Below are positions 6,501-13,439 of a stretch of 14,744 nt of DNA, piece by piece. The stretch spans positions 1 through 14,744 of the forward strand of contig JAUQQB010000029.1 in the NCBI GenBank assembly GCA_030550075.1. The letters are read 5' to 3'. The notes under the pieces are model-generated. The model ran no database searches. It was not told the origin of the DNA and worked only from the letters and a program-made list of their open reading frames with translations. The stretch is from Chloroflexota bacterium. GTDB lineage: Bacteria; Chloroflexota; Anaerolineae; Thermoflexales; Thermoflexaceae. A program made the position numbers and the translations under genes. How positions within the stretch are numbered: the stretch's first letter is position 1; every line of letters starts with the position of its first letter.

Positions 6501-9352
6501 GGACGCCAGGGGTATCCTGGTGTTCGGGCGGGCTGGCGGCCTGGGAACGGCGCTACTACGACGGCCTGGGGCGACTGGTGGAAGTGCAGACCCCGGGGCC
6601 GGGCTGGAACTGCTCCAGCGGCGGGCAGGAAGTGGTCCGGTATACCCGCTATGATGCCCTGGGGCGGGTGGCCGAGGAGAGCGTGCCCTACTTTGTCCCC
6701 CAGTATGTCTACTCCACCACGCCGGACGGAAAGGTGGTCACGCCCTATCGCGACCCGGACCTCACACAGCCCCGCACTCGCACCCAATATGACGCCCTGG
6801 GACGGGTGGTGCAGGTGACCGGGCCGGACGGGAGTCTCACCCGTAAGGCATACCAGGGCGGACGGGAGCTGGTCCTGGACCCCAACGGCCATCAGACCCA
6901 GTATGAGTGGGACGGGCTGGGGCGGCTGGTGGCCGTGCGGGAGTATTACGGCACCTACAGCCAGCCCACCTGGAACCCGGGGGAGACCCCCGCCGAGACC
7001 CGCTACTGGTATGACGCCGCCGGCAACCTCATCGCCGTGCGGGATGCTCTGGGGAACGTCACCCGCATCCAGTACGACCCGCTGGGGCGCAAGACGGCGA
7101 TGGACGACCCGAGCATGGGCCACTGGGAGTACCGGTATGATGCGGCCGGGAACCTGGTGAAGCAGCGGGATGCGCGCGGGCAGGCCATATGCTTCTACTA
7201 CGATGCCCTGAACCGGCTGGTGGGGAAGACCTATCATTCAGGCGTGGTGGACCTGGATGGGCTGGTGTGTCCGGGCGGTCCGTATGCGGTCTCCTACGCC
7301 TACGACCAGGGGCCGAACGGCATCGGGCGGCGGACGGGGATGACGGATGCGGCTGGCGTCACAACCTGGCAATATGATGCCCGGGGTCGGGTGCTGACGG
7401 AGACCCGCACGCTCAATGGCATCGGGACGTTTGTCACCGCCTGGGGGTATGATGCGGCGGACCGGGTGGTGCGGATGGTTTATCCCGATGGCGAGGGGGT
7501 GAACCTCACCTATGACCGGCAGGGCCTGCTGGCCTCGGTGGTAGGGCGGGATGTTTATCTTATGAGCGCCACCTACAATGCCCTGGGCCAGCCCTTGCAG
7601 CAGGCCTGGGGGAACGGGCGGGCCACCACCTACGCCTACCATCCGCAGAACTTCCGGCTGACGCGGCTTCAGGTCAGCGGCAATCTGCTGGACCTGCAGT
7701 ACGGCTACGACCGGGTTGGGAACATCATTGCCATTACGGATACGGTGAACAGTGGCCAGGTGCAGACCTTTGGCTACGATGCACGGGACCGGTTGATCTG
7801 GGCGCGGACGAACGGTGTGGGCAACGGGCAATACAGCGAGGCGTATGGCTATGACCGGATGGGGAACATTCTCACGCGCACCCTGGGCAGCCAGCCGGTT
7901 GCCTATACCTATGGCTGTCCGCCGCCGTCTGTCACATCCAGCCCTTCGCCGGCGCTGCCCTATCGGGTCTACTTTCCGCTGGTGATGAGGGGGTATGGGC
8001 CGGGGAGCCCGCCTCCGGCGGCGTGTGTGGCGCCGTTTGCGGTGGTAAGCACCACGGCTGGGTTCCAGGCGGCGTATGACCCCAACGGGAACATGGTGCT
8101 GCGGGTGGAGGACGGGGTCGCTTACCAGCAGGAGTTTGATGCCGAGAACCGGCTGGTGGTGGTGACCAACACCGTGACTGGGCAGGTCACCCGCTTTGTC
8201 TATGACGGTGATGGGAATCGCATCCTGCGCATCGGCCCGGACAGGACAACCGTTTACATCGGGGACTACTATGAGCGAGAGGGCAGCACCGTCCGCAAGT
8301 ACTACTACGCCGATGGGCAGCGCATTGCGGTGCGGGTGGATGGCGCCCTCTACTTCCTTCACAGCGACCATCTGGGGAGTGCGACCTTAGCAACCGATGC
8401 CAGTGGCAACCGAGTGGGTGAAGCCCGCTACAAGCCTTATGGGGAGGTGCGGCAGGGTTATCCGGTTGGGGTGATGCCTACAGACCGGCTTTATACCGGC
8501 CAGCGGTGGGAGAGTTTCGGACTGTATGATTATGGCGCGCGGTTCTATTCGCCGGGCCTGGGACGTTGGGCCAGTGCCGACACAATGGTTCCTAATCCTT
8601 TGAATCCTCAGGGCCTCAATCGGTATACCTACGTCTACAACCGACCATTGGTTTATATTGACCGAGACGGCCACTTCCCATGGCTGCCGGTTGTGATTGC
8701 CGGGGGGATAGTCATTGGTGGTGTCATTGGATTGGCGATCACCCCCGAATGGCGCTTTTGGAATGTTCCTCCCATTACCGAGCCTAGAGTTTCACCTCCC
8801 ACCTCCCTGGAGATGACCCAATGGTTGATTGACCAGATGAAAACCAATGCTCAGGCGCCAGTCACGCAGCTAATGCGGGAAAATTGGAGCAGCCTCTCTC
8901 CCGCCAACCGGGTTGGCGCTTTGAAAGCGTGGACGGCTCTGGTGCGTACCGGAGCAGTGTGGGATTTCAAGGAAGACATAATGGGAGAGGGAAAGCTACT
9001 GTGGCGATACCAGACGGATGTTGTTGAGATAGGTAACCTCCAGCTGAATTACCAAGCAGTAGCCAACATTCACTACGGCTTTGTTGGTCGGGCTGCTGGT
9101 TTTCAAGGATGGATTCTCCGACTTGGGGCCGGTGTAGCCCAATGGATGGATTGGCACAGCAAGGACCCATCCAAGGTTGGGACGTGGGAGACCTATTTTG
9201 ACCAACCCTTTGATGCCTGGTGTATTGGATTCGGCATCTTTCTCTACGACCGTTATGGGCAGAGGCTGGATGAACTGACACCAGAAGTCTTTGCTCAGGC
9301 ATTAGAGGAGTATATCCAGAAATATGGCGCCCCACCCCCGGCTTCGCCGTAA
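3548..9352 (+). CDS. Giant exported RHS/YD-repeat polymorphic toxin, type-44 tip
   Basis: A 1934-aa WapA/RHS-type effector. RHS repeats build a hollow beta-shell that holds a C-terminal toxin. Visible order: signal-like N-terminus with hydrophobic 'IALFGILSLLG' (residues 1-20); proline-rich linker (~20-73); beta-rich domain ending 'STDHLSVFG' (~75-200); SpvB/Tc-toxin-like segment from ~205; at least 15 YD repeats (~767-1560, e.g. 'YDALGRVVQVTGPDG'); RHS-associated core (~1568-1712, 'HSDHLGSATLATDASGN'); hydrophobic helix (~1713-1731); toxin tip (~1750-1934). The tip carries 'WDFK' and 'NIHYGFVGRAAGF' (~1840-1852), matching what I know of polymorphic toxin type 44 (Ntox44); its biochemical activity is not evident here. 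Unusual: a ~55-residue insertion with 'VYFPLVMRGYG' (~1473) between two YD repeats. The lipoprotein immunity candidate starts 12 bp downstream. Family calls are strong for RHS and moderate for the tip. Confidence 0.92.
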   Translation: MARFRSPIALFGILSLLGQLPPLPPRPPSVSPAFRPLAAWTFQSPLPPPTPPSPPSPTPPGPPGALPPPVEVPITPGTAARFLDGRVLVEVPAGAPIARMRLDVREQRRLSVGQAGIALAFDLTATDAWGAPLTRFAIPLTITLRIGDWVNWASRPDWLRPWVGYLDPATNRWQAITPTFLDEAAGIVTFSTDHLSVFGAGTQGVKVSGWILNFNDTRVDRFSGALVWAYPLELPPGPGGMRPELRLSYNSRRLDGVLAWAQSDGVGWGWSIDAAEILWRNVRRCFDGANLCWDAVPLLVVNGEALKLVPEVPLPPNAPYTGPGSSTYRFRTEDERFWWIVWNPGPENGWWEVTLKDGTRYRFGTTPDSRQVLRGAIGPWTGSGWTTGAATVRWRVKEIVSSTGVTVTFTYSEQTLAQQCDLFKAAGFIGSNEGCFGDDPGSERASYLTQITYPGTRARLVWDRRWNGNGPNDGFGAEAYRWDFAQAGMAVIFWQTDALQKVVLERQRADGSWAIVREWRFTYGIFIPEDEGNKRLRILTALQEWAPEGSGWKALPPLTFGYRGYANKDWCNIFAGPCSEWDQARFFYPRLVRIDNGYGGVIEADYGTPDGGHYQAKNYRVAWRRVSDGLGGGWQEAYAYSDDVRGRCYLFWSEDQGGCTWPDAFTGPTGGRFLGYREVTVTFQDLSGAVQKREWTRFALPEGPTNDPWPVRGRPREQQIRDPGGVPLQLVTFTYGISPTLGGAHFVFLQRQDLTTDGRTVRIEWHYDAYGNEIARLDHGFIDVSGDERTLHRGYVYNPDAWIVDRVAWEQIYENSGLGVHSETRFYYDGATSPSTPPTKGLLTRVDRGRSDWGWVSEQAGYDAWGNLTVITDARGHTTTFGYDPQGVYRIWERNALGHTTSYEYYGINESDPGQGRGPTGALKRVVDPNGAATAYTYDPFGRLRTVVRPGDSWASPTEEWLYYDGVDRPFTNQWPLLISHLVRGTPGVSWCSGGLAAWERRYYDGLGRLVEVQTPGPGWNCSSGGQEVVRYTRYDALGRVAEESVPYFVPQYVYSTTPDGKVVTPYRDPDLTQPRTRTQYDALGRVVQVTGPDGSLTRKAYQGGRELVLDPNGHQTQYEWDGLGRLVAVREYYGTYSQPTWNPGETPAETRYWYDAAGNLIAVRDALGNVTRIQYDPLGRKTAMDDPSMGHWEYRYDAAGNLVKQRDARGQAICFYYDALNRLVGKTYHSGVVDLDGLVCPGGPYAVSYAYDQGPNGIGRRTGMTDAAGVTTWQYDARGRVLTETRTLNGIGTFVTAWGYDAADRVVRMVYPDGEGVNLTYDRQGLLASVVGRDVYLMSATYNALGQPLQQAWGNGRATTYAYHPQNFRLTRLQVSGNLLDLQYGYDRVGNIIAITDTVNSGQVQTFGYDARDRLIWARTNGVGNGQYSEAYGYDRMGNILTRTLGSQPVAYTYGCPPPSVTSSPSPALPYRVYFPLVMRGYGPGSPPPAACVAPFAVVSTTAGFQAAYDPNGNMVLRVEDGVAYQQEFDAENRLVVVTNTVTGQVTRFVYDGDGNRILRIGPDRTTVYIGDYYEREGSTVRKYYYADGQRIAVRVDGALYFLHSDHLGSATLATDASGNRVGEARYKPYGEVRQGYPVGVMPTDRLYTGQRWESFGLYDYGARFYSPGLGRWASADTMVPNPLNPQGLNRYTYVYNRPLVYIDRDGHFPWLPVVIAGGIVIGGVIGLAITPEWRFWNVPPITEPRVSPPTSLEMTQWLIDQMKTNAQAPVTQLMRENWSSLSPANRVGALKAWTALVRTGAVWDFKEDIMGEGKLLWRYQTDVVEIGNLQLNYQAVANIHYGFVGRAAGFQGWILRLGAGVAQWMDWHSKDPSKVGTWETYFDQPFDAWCIGFGIFLYDRYGQRLDELTPEVFAQALEEYIQKYGAPPPASP
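8261..8448 (+). repeat. RHS-core homology block, copy A (in full-length gene)
   Basis: Reference copy of a ~188-bp segment of the RHS core present four times in the window. Bases 8315-8423 are identical to 13617-13725 (109 of 109), and most of the block matches copy B with only a few substitutions. It encodes 'GDYYE' through 'YKPYGEV'. It lies just upstream of the variable toxin tip, where a recombination event would exchange the tip and immunity gene while keeping the shell. Confidence 0.9.
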
Positions 9353-9353
9353 G

Positions 9354-9360
9354 AAGGAGG
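9354..9360 (+). promoter_or_regulatory. Strong ribosome-binding site of the first immunity gene
   Basis: AAGGAGG directly after the RHS stop codon (TAA 9350-9352) and four bases before the ATG at 9365. This shows that the lipoprotein is meant to be translated well, and probably from the same transcript as the toxin. Confidence 0.75.
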
Positions 9361-9364
9361 GAAA

Positions 9365-9973
9365 ATGATCGGGGAGAGCTTGCGAAAATGGATGTTGACG
9401 GCTATGACCCTTGTTGCTGCAAGCCTCATATTATCCTCCTGTATCCGGGAGCAACCGGTGCCTGAACGCTCCTTCACAACATTGGACCTGTTGATTAGGC
9501 TATCGGATATGCCTCCCGGCTGGACAATTGGGTATGGCCCTGGCAAGGGAAGGAGTTATATCAGCCCTAAAGAAGATGGATCCGAAATTGGCTTTTATGT
9601 TAGTGATGATCGTGTCCCACGAGGTCGTGATACCGCTGGCCAGGGCGTTTATCGTTATCGTAGCCCAGAGGTGGCCAAGGAGGTCTACAGAGATATGGTT
9701 TTGCCTCGCGCCGGGAAGATGCCTGCTGGGTGGACCTATCGGAGTCCTGTAGCGGATCAATCGGATTTTACCTGCTACGATTATGAAGGCCGCGAGCCTT
9801 ATCCGTTTTGCGAGTGGTCGGCTCGCTACGAAGAATATGTGGTGATTTTTAGCTCATGGTTGATACCGGGTTATATGTCTTTGGAGGATATGGAGCGAGT
9901 GGTCAGGGCGATTGATATGCGGATGGCACAGTATCTGGGCAAACCAATCCCGTCTACACCTATTACACCGTAG
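9365..9973 (+). CDS. Lipoprotein, probable immunity protein for the type-44 tip
   Basis: A 202-aa predicted lipoprotein. The signal 'KWMLTAMTLVAASLILSSC' ends in lipobox LSSC with Cys at residue 26. The mature part is soluble and aromatic-rich ('MPPGWTIGYG', 'DYEGREPYPFCEWSARYEEYVVIF'), and I do not recognise it as a named family. It starts 12 bp after the RHS stop behind a strong ribosome-binding site, which is the classic position of the cognate immunity gene. Lipidation would place it on the outside of the cytoplasmic membrane, suggesting that it meets the toxin during entry or that the toxin acts outside the cytoplasm; this is inference. Its base composition is less GC-rich than the RHS gene. 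Only 8 bp separate its stop from the next RHS fragment. Confidence 0.75.
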   Translation: MIGESLRKWMLTAMTLVAASLILSSCIREQPVPERSFTTLDLLIRLSDMPPGWTIGYGPGKGRSYISPKEDGSEIGFYVSDDRVPRGRDTAGQGVYRYRSPEVAKEVYRDMVLPRAGKMPAGWTYRSPVADQSDFTCYDYEGREPYPFCEWSARYEEYVVIFSSWLIPGYMSLEDMERVVRAIDMRMAQYLGKPIPSTPITP

Positions 9974-9981
9974 GAACCCTG

Positions 9982-11043
9982 TTGGCCGCTGCCATTGGGC
10001 AAGTCACCCGCCTGGTCTATGACGGCGACGGCAGCCGTGTCTTGCGGCGGGTGGAGGGGGGCGAGACCACCGTCTACATTGGGGACTACTATGAGCGAGA
10101 GGGCAGCACCGTCCGCAAATACTACTACGCCGGTGGGCAGCGCATTGCGGTGCGGGTGGATGGCGCCCTCTACTTCCTTCACAGCGACCATCTGGGGAGT
10201 GCGACCTTAGCAACCGATGCCGGTGGCAACCGAGTGGGCGAAGCCCGCTACAAGCCTTATGGGGAGGCGCGCTATATTTGGGGCGTTATGCCCACCGACC
10301 GCCTCTACACGGGCCAGCGGTGGGAAGGCCTTGGGCTGTATAACTATGGCGCAAGGATGTACTCACCCGGCCTGGGGCGCTGGATCAGCCCGGATGCCCT
10401 CGTTCCCAGCCCAGCAAACCCTCAGAGCCTGAACCGCTATGCCTATGTCTACAACAGTCCAGTCACCTATCTAGATGCGGATGGCCGTTTCCCCATTGTC
10501 CCGGTGCTCATTGCGGCTGGGGTGGTGGTGCTGAAGGTTGTAGATTATGGTTGGACGGTCTACGATGTATACCAATCGGGGCGGGTGCTGGCGAACCCGA
10601 ATGCTGGGCGTGGGGAGAAGTTGCTGGCCGGGCTGAACATTGCGCTGGCGGTGGCTTTTGAGGGGGGAGAGCCGGACGATGAGATACCGGTCTCGGTGCC
10701 GCTAGATGACATAGGGCGGTTAGGGGTGATAGCAGGCGCGCGGAGGGCGCTGGCGGAGGGTGGAGAAGAGGCGCTGGGGCGGTACCTTCGGGAGCGGCTT
10801 GGGCCTCAGGCGGATGAGGTGCTAGAATGGGTAATGCGGGAGGTAAGGGAGGAAGCAGCTGAAGCCCGGGGAGGTACCTATATGCTGGTGGACCGGGTGA
10901 CTGGAGAGGTCAAATACGTAGGACAGACCAATAATCTTGCCCGTCGTGCAGTGGAGCATCAGCGAGATCCTATCAAAAGTCGATTGATTTTTGTAGAGGA
11001 TTGGCGGGTTGACGATCTTGCAATTCGGCGAGGGCGGGAGTAG
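9982..11043 (+). pseudogene. Orphan RHS cassette B: core fragment + GIY-YIG nuclease, amber-truncated
   Basis: A 3' fragment of an RHS gene. Core similarity to the big gene begins near 9998 ('GQVTRLVYDGDG'). The only start is a TTG at 9982 with a weak AGGA at 9972-9975. The core runs to 'YLDADGRFP'. A linker follows ('LIAAGVVVLKVVDYGWTVYDVY'; later an acidic helical stretch), then a GIY-YIG endonuclease: 'TYMLVD' (Y300), 'KYVGQTN' (Y312), R322 and catalytic E353. The next codon is TAG, yet the frame continues cleanly to 11160 with the missing motif. The truncated protein lacks the conserved Asn and should be inactive. Without signal peptide or shell this is a donor cassette, not a complete effector. 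The cognate Imm26 gene follows. Confidence 0.8.
10081..10268 (+). repeat. RHS-core homology block, copy B
   Basis: Aligned to copy A at a constant offset of 1820 bases, differing at only a few positions (for example CAGTGG to CGGTGG, GGGTGAAG to GGGCGAAG). Its downstream part is closer to copy C: 10221-10325 and 11970-12074 agree at 104 of 105 bases, with one mismatch at 10311. Confidence 0.9.
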
Positions 11044-11160
11044 GTGCTATATGAGCGCTATCGACCGTCGCTGAATCGGATTCGTCCGATCAGCCCGCGC
11101 AACCCTCGCTTGCAGGAATATTTGGAAGCAGCAAGGCGATTTGAGGAAATGATGCGATAG
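11041..11160 (+). other. In-frame amber codon and intact remainder of the GIY-YIG toxin
   Basis: TAG at 11041-11043 interrupts the toxin. The following 38 codons stay open to a second TAG at 11158-11160 and read like the real C-terminus of this family ('VLYERYRPSLNRIRPISPRN', then 'LQEYLEAARRFEEMMR'). The Asn in 'SLNRI' lies 12 residues after the catalytic Glu, the same spacing as Glu76-Asn88 in the UvrC GIY-YIG domain. A single CAG-to-TAG change explains it, since Gln is usual after this Glu. TAG also ends neighbouring genes, so recoding is unlikely. Confidence 0.85.
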
Positions 11161-11168
11161 GAGGGGGA

Positions 11169-11660
11169 ATGGAGAAATCCCGGAGGAAACACATCAAATA
11201 CTCTGAAGGGCAATGGTTTGCAGTACCTTTGAAAGATGGGGGGTATGCTTTAGGGATCATTGTGCGGGGGAGTTACAAGACAAAGGGTGGGCTGGGTTAC
11301 TTTTTTGGTCCCCGGTATGAGGGGGTGCCGGATGAGCGAGAGACCTGGCTTAAGAAACCCTCGGATGCGATTCTAATCGCCTGGTTTGGGGATTTGGGGA
11401 TCATTTGGGGGAGGTGGCCCTTGATTCCGAGCACGCGTCCGTTCCGCAGGGCAGAATGGCCAGTCCCAAAATTTAAAAATATTGATCCGGTAAACCCTCA
11501 CAAAGGTTGGTTAGTAGAGTATCGCCAAGATCTCAACGGATGGGAGTTGCCCAAAAGAACTCGCTGTAACGCAGAAGACTTGGAAGGGCTACCTGAGGAT
11601 GGGATATACGGATATGAGGCTGTTGAAATTGCATTAACTCATCTTTTGTCAGAGAAATAG
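11169..11660 (+). CDS. Imm26-family immunity protein
   Basis: A 163-aa soluble cytoplasmic protein matching Imm26, an immunity family found beside polymorphic toxins. Recognisable stretches are 'GQWFAVPLKDGGYALGIIVR' near the N-terminus, 'AILIAWFGDLGIIWGRWPLI' in the middle, 'EWPVPKFKNI', 'GWLVEYRQD' and the ending 'GYEAVEIALTHLLSE'. It starts at an ATG behind GGAGGGGG, 8 bp after the second TAG of the GIY-YIG frame, so the spacing fits the original full-length toxin and not the truncated one. The gene is intact although its toxin is broken. It could still protect against kin that carry the functional nuclease. Confidence 0.85.
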   Translation: MEKSRRKHIKYSEGQWFAVPLKDGGYALGIIVRGSYKTKGGLGYFFGPRYEGVPDERETWLKKPSDAILIAWFGDLGIIWGRWPLIPSTRPFRRAEWPVPKFKNIDPVNPHKGWLVEYRQDLNGWELPKRTRCNAEDLEGLPEDGIYGYEAVEIALTHLLSEK

Positions 11661-11709
11661 CCTTTAGGTTTCAGTTACAACTTAACAATTATCTCACGAG
11701 GGATAAAGT
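11661..11709 (+). other. AT-rich spacer between cassettes B and C
   Basis: About 50 bp of clearly AT-richer sequence between the Imm26 stop and the point where core similarity resumes. There is no hairpin with T-run, and no promoter that I would defend. In-frame TAA at 11704-11706 closes the RHS frame of cassette C just upstream of the homology start. Confidence 0.4.
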
Positions 11710-12570
11710 GCCGAGAACCGGCTAACCGTCGTTACCAACACCGTGACCGGGCAGGTGGTGCGCTTTGTCTACGACGGCGAAGGGAACCGCATCCTGCGGA
11801 TTGACCCGGAGAGGACAACGGTCTACATCGGGGACTACTACGAGCAGGCAGGGAGCACCGTCCACAAGTACTACTACGCCGGTGGGCGGCGCATTGCGGT
11901 GCGGGTGAATGGCGCCCTCTACTTCCTTCATAGCGACCACCTGGGGAGTGCGACCTTAACAACCGATGCCGGTGGCAACCGAGTGGGCGAAGCCCGCTAC
12001 AAGCCTTATGGGGAGGCGCGCTATATTTGGGGCGTTATGCCCACCGACCGCCTCTACACCGGCCAGCGGTGGGACTCCGGCCTGGGCCTCTACGACTATC
12101 GTGCCCGCTACTACCACCCGGTGCTGGGGCGGTTTGTAAGCGCGGATACCTTAGTCCAGGCAAATGCTAAGAATCCAGCGCCATACTTGCCTCTGGCCGT
12201 CTCCTATGCCGACCCGAAGGTTCTGGAGCAGTGGAACCAACTCCAGCAGGCACGCCTGCAGCCGGGGGCCCAGACTCCCAGCACGCCATCGGCCTTTGAC
12301 CCCCAGTTCCTGAACCGCTACTCTTACGGACGAAACAACCCATTGGCCTACGTGGATGACTCCGGCCACATTGCCTGGTGGGTGGGGTGGTGGGCTTCGG
12401 GGCCTATGCCATCACCCATCGGGACAACTTCGATTGGAAGCAGGCGGCGCTGTGGACGGCGGGTGGGGCGGTGGTTGGGGCCACCCTTGGGGCAGGTGCC
12501 CAGTGGGTGGCTGGAGCGTTGGGGGCGAAAGCAGCGGTTACGGCTGGCACGGCCGGCATCACCACCATAG
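11710..12570 (+). pseudogene. Orphan RHS cassette C: core fragment, frame broken
   Basis: Core similarity starts abruptly at 'AENRL' (GCC at 11710), the same place as in cassette D. The first possible start is a GTG at 11743 with no ribosome-binding site. The core is normal to 'HPVLGRFVSADTL', has a ~45-residue insertion (rich in Pro/Gln, 'YLPLAVSYADPKVLEQWNQL'), then 'LNRYSYGRNNPLAYVDDSGH'. In the G-rich tract at 12376-12394 the natural frame is lost. What follows to 12570 is Arg/Gly/Pro-rich nonsense, whereas the sensible continuation is one frame over. One base missing from the GGGG run at 12384-12387 would explain it. The cassette is therefore a pseudogene unless ribosomes shift by -1 there. 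Confidence 0.8.
11830..12017 (+). repeat. RHS-core homology block, copy C
   Basis: Aligned to copy A at an offset of 3569 bases. It is more diverged than B in its first half (for example 'YYEQAGSTVHKYYY') but almost identical to B from 11970 to 12074. Further downstream it resembles D instead ('YDYRARYYHPVLGRF'). This is a patchwork. Confidence 0.9.
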
Positions 12571-12926
12571 AGATGGCTGCAAGTTCGCCAGCTGGACAGC
12601 AGTTAATTCAAAGCATATCTCGAATTGAGGTAGCGGGTCCAAAGCTAGAATATTTATTGCGCTTAGATCCTGGCAAGGCGAAAGGTTTCGAGCGACTTGG
12701 TTACACCTTGAGTAACAAGGAAGCACTTCAGCAGGCTTTGCTCTCACTTGGTCAACGAATAGAATTATCAAGCGGCATTGTGACCGAATATGGCACAAAG
12801 TTTAAACAAGTGGTCGAAATAATTGGGCCAAATGGTGTTAGGGGTCGTCTCACCATCATCTGGCAGGTCGATAAAGGATCCGATGTCTTACGCCTGATAA
12901 CGGCCATAGCTGAGCCATTCAAGTGA
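12378..12926 (+). CDS. DUF6883-like toxin tip of cassette C, displaced into another frame
   Basis: This frame contains the real continuation of cassette C after the frameshift. It begins with a glycine/alanine-rich hydrophobic linker ('GGVVGFGAYAITHRDNFDW', 'WTAGGAVVGATLGAG'), followed by a compact domain of ~95 residues: 'YLLRLDPGKAKGFERLGYT', 'TEYGTKFKQVVEIIGPNG', 'LTIIWQVDKGSDVLRLITAI'. I recognise the pattern of the DUF6883 family, seen as C-terminal tips and in small toxin-like proteins; its biochemical activity is not clear to me. GTG at 12378 is only where the frame opens, not a believable start. The tip DNA is strikingly AT-rich (22 of 60 bases GC at 12601-12660), pointing to foreign origin. 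Its stop overlaps the ribosome-binding site of the next gene. Confidence 0.65.
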   Translation: MGGVVGFGAYAITHRDNFDWKQAALWTAGGAVVGATLGAGAQWVAGALGAKAAVTAGTAGITTIEMAASSPAGQQLIQSISRIEVAGPKLEYLLRLDPGKAKGFERLGYTLSNKEALQQALLSLGQRIELSSGIVTEYGTKFKQVVEIIGPNGVRGRLTIIWQVDKGSDVLRLITAIAEPFK

Positions 12927-12934
12927 GGTGGCCT

Positions 12935-13300
12935 ATGACAAGTACCCTTCCTGTAACCCATGAGTCCTGGTATCCATTTGAAGGGGGGCGCACTGTGGGC
13001 CAGCGTGGCCCTGAAAACGGCGTTATCCTGCAAGATGAAGAACACGCAAATGGAGCACGTATCACGCTGGAATGTGGTTGTTCCGCAGCACCGTTTGCGA
13101 TCACTTGTAGTATATATGGTTGGATGGTTCATACGCGATACTTTCCAACCGAAGAGTCAGCACAACAAGCTTTTAAGGAGATGAAGTTCGAATTAGCCAA
13201 CATACTCCGTCTTATTCCCAATGAAAATGACCCGGAGGCTGAGACCAAGCTTCAAGTTGTGGGCAAAATGCTCTTAGATTTCATCGAACGGTTTCCCTAA
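12935..13300 (+). CDS. Probable immunity protein for the DUF6883-like tip
   Basis: A 121-aa soluble protein starting at ATG 12935, nine bases after the toxin stop, with GAGGTG at 12925-12930 as ribosome-binding site. An in-frame GTG at 12923 is less likely. Motifs: 'GRTVGQRGPENGVILQDEEH', 'GARITLE', 'APFAITCSIYGWMVHTRYF' and a helical C-terminus ('AQQAFKEMKFELANIL'). I have the impression of a recurrent but unnamed family next to DUF6883 proteins; no function is established. Position and size argue for immunity. The gene is intact although the toxin is frameshifted. AT-rich composition matches the tip, so the pair probably moved together. Confidence 0.7.
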   Translation: MTSTLPVTHESWYPFEGGRTVGQRGPENGVILQDEEHANGARITLECGCSAAPFAITCSIYGWMVHTRYFPTEESAQQAFKEMKFELANILRLIPNENDPEAETKLQVVGKMLLDFIERFP

Positions 13301-13439
13301 CGCCTTATTAATGGCTACAGGGAGCCGAGCTGTACGCGGTGACTCATGCGGGCGGGGTGCACGGGGTGCAAAAAGTAAAGCATTGATACGATACCAGACG
13401 GGAACGTAACCGGTCCAGCTTAGACAGACCCTGCACTGC
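13301..13439 (+). other. Spacer between cassettes C and D
   Basis: 139 bp with no gene, unlike the 8- and ~50-bp spacers elsewhere in the array. It is not similar to the core or to the other spacers by eye. It holds a small GTGCAC/GTGCA motif near 13359-13371 and weak GGTC/GACC pairing (13412-13430), neither convincing. In-frame TAA at 13407 closes the frame of cassette D. It may be debris from a lost cassette. Confidence 0.4.

Noticed and set aside
11041..11043. TAG as a recoded (Gln or pyrrolysine) codon
   Set aside because: TAG ends the first immunity gene (9971-9973) and the restored toxin frame itself (11158-11160). An ordinary nonsense mutation is simpler.
12356..12628. Third open frame across the cassette C frameshift
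   Set aside because: The translation is Gly/Trp/His-rich with no protein-like pattern. It is an out-of-frame shadow of the linker region.
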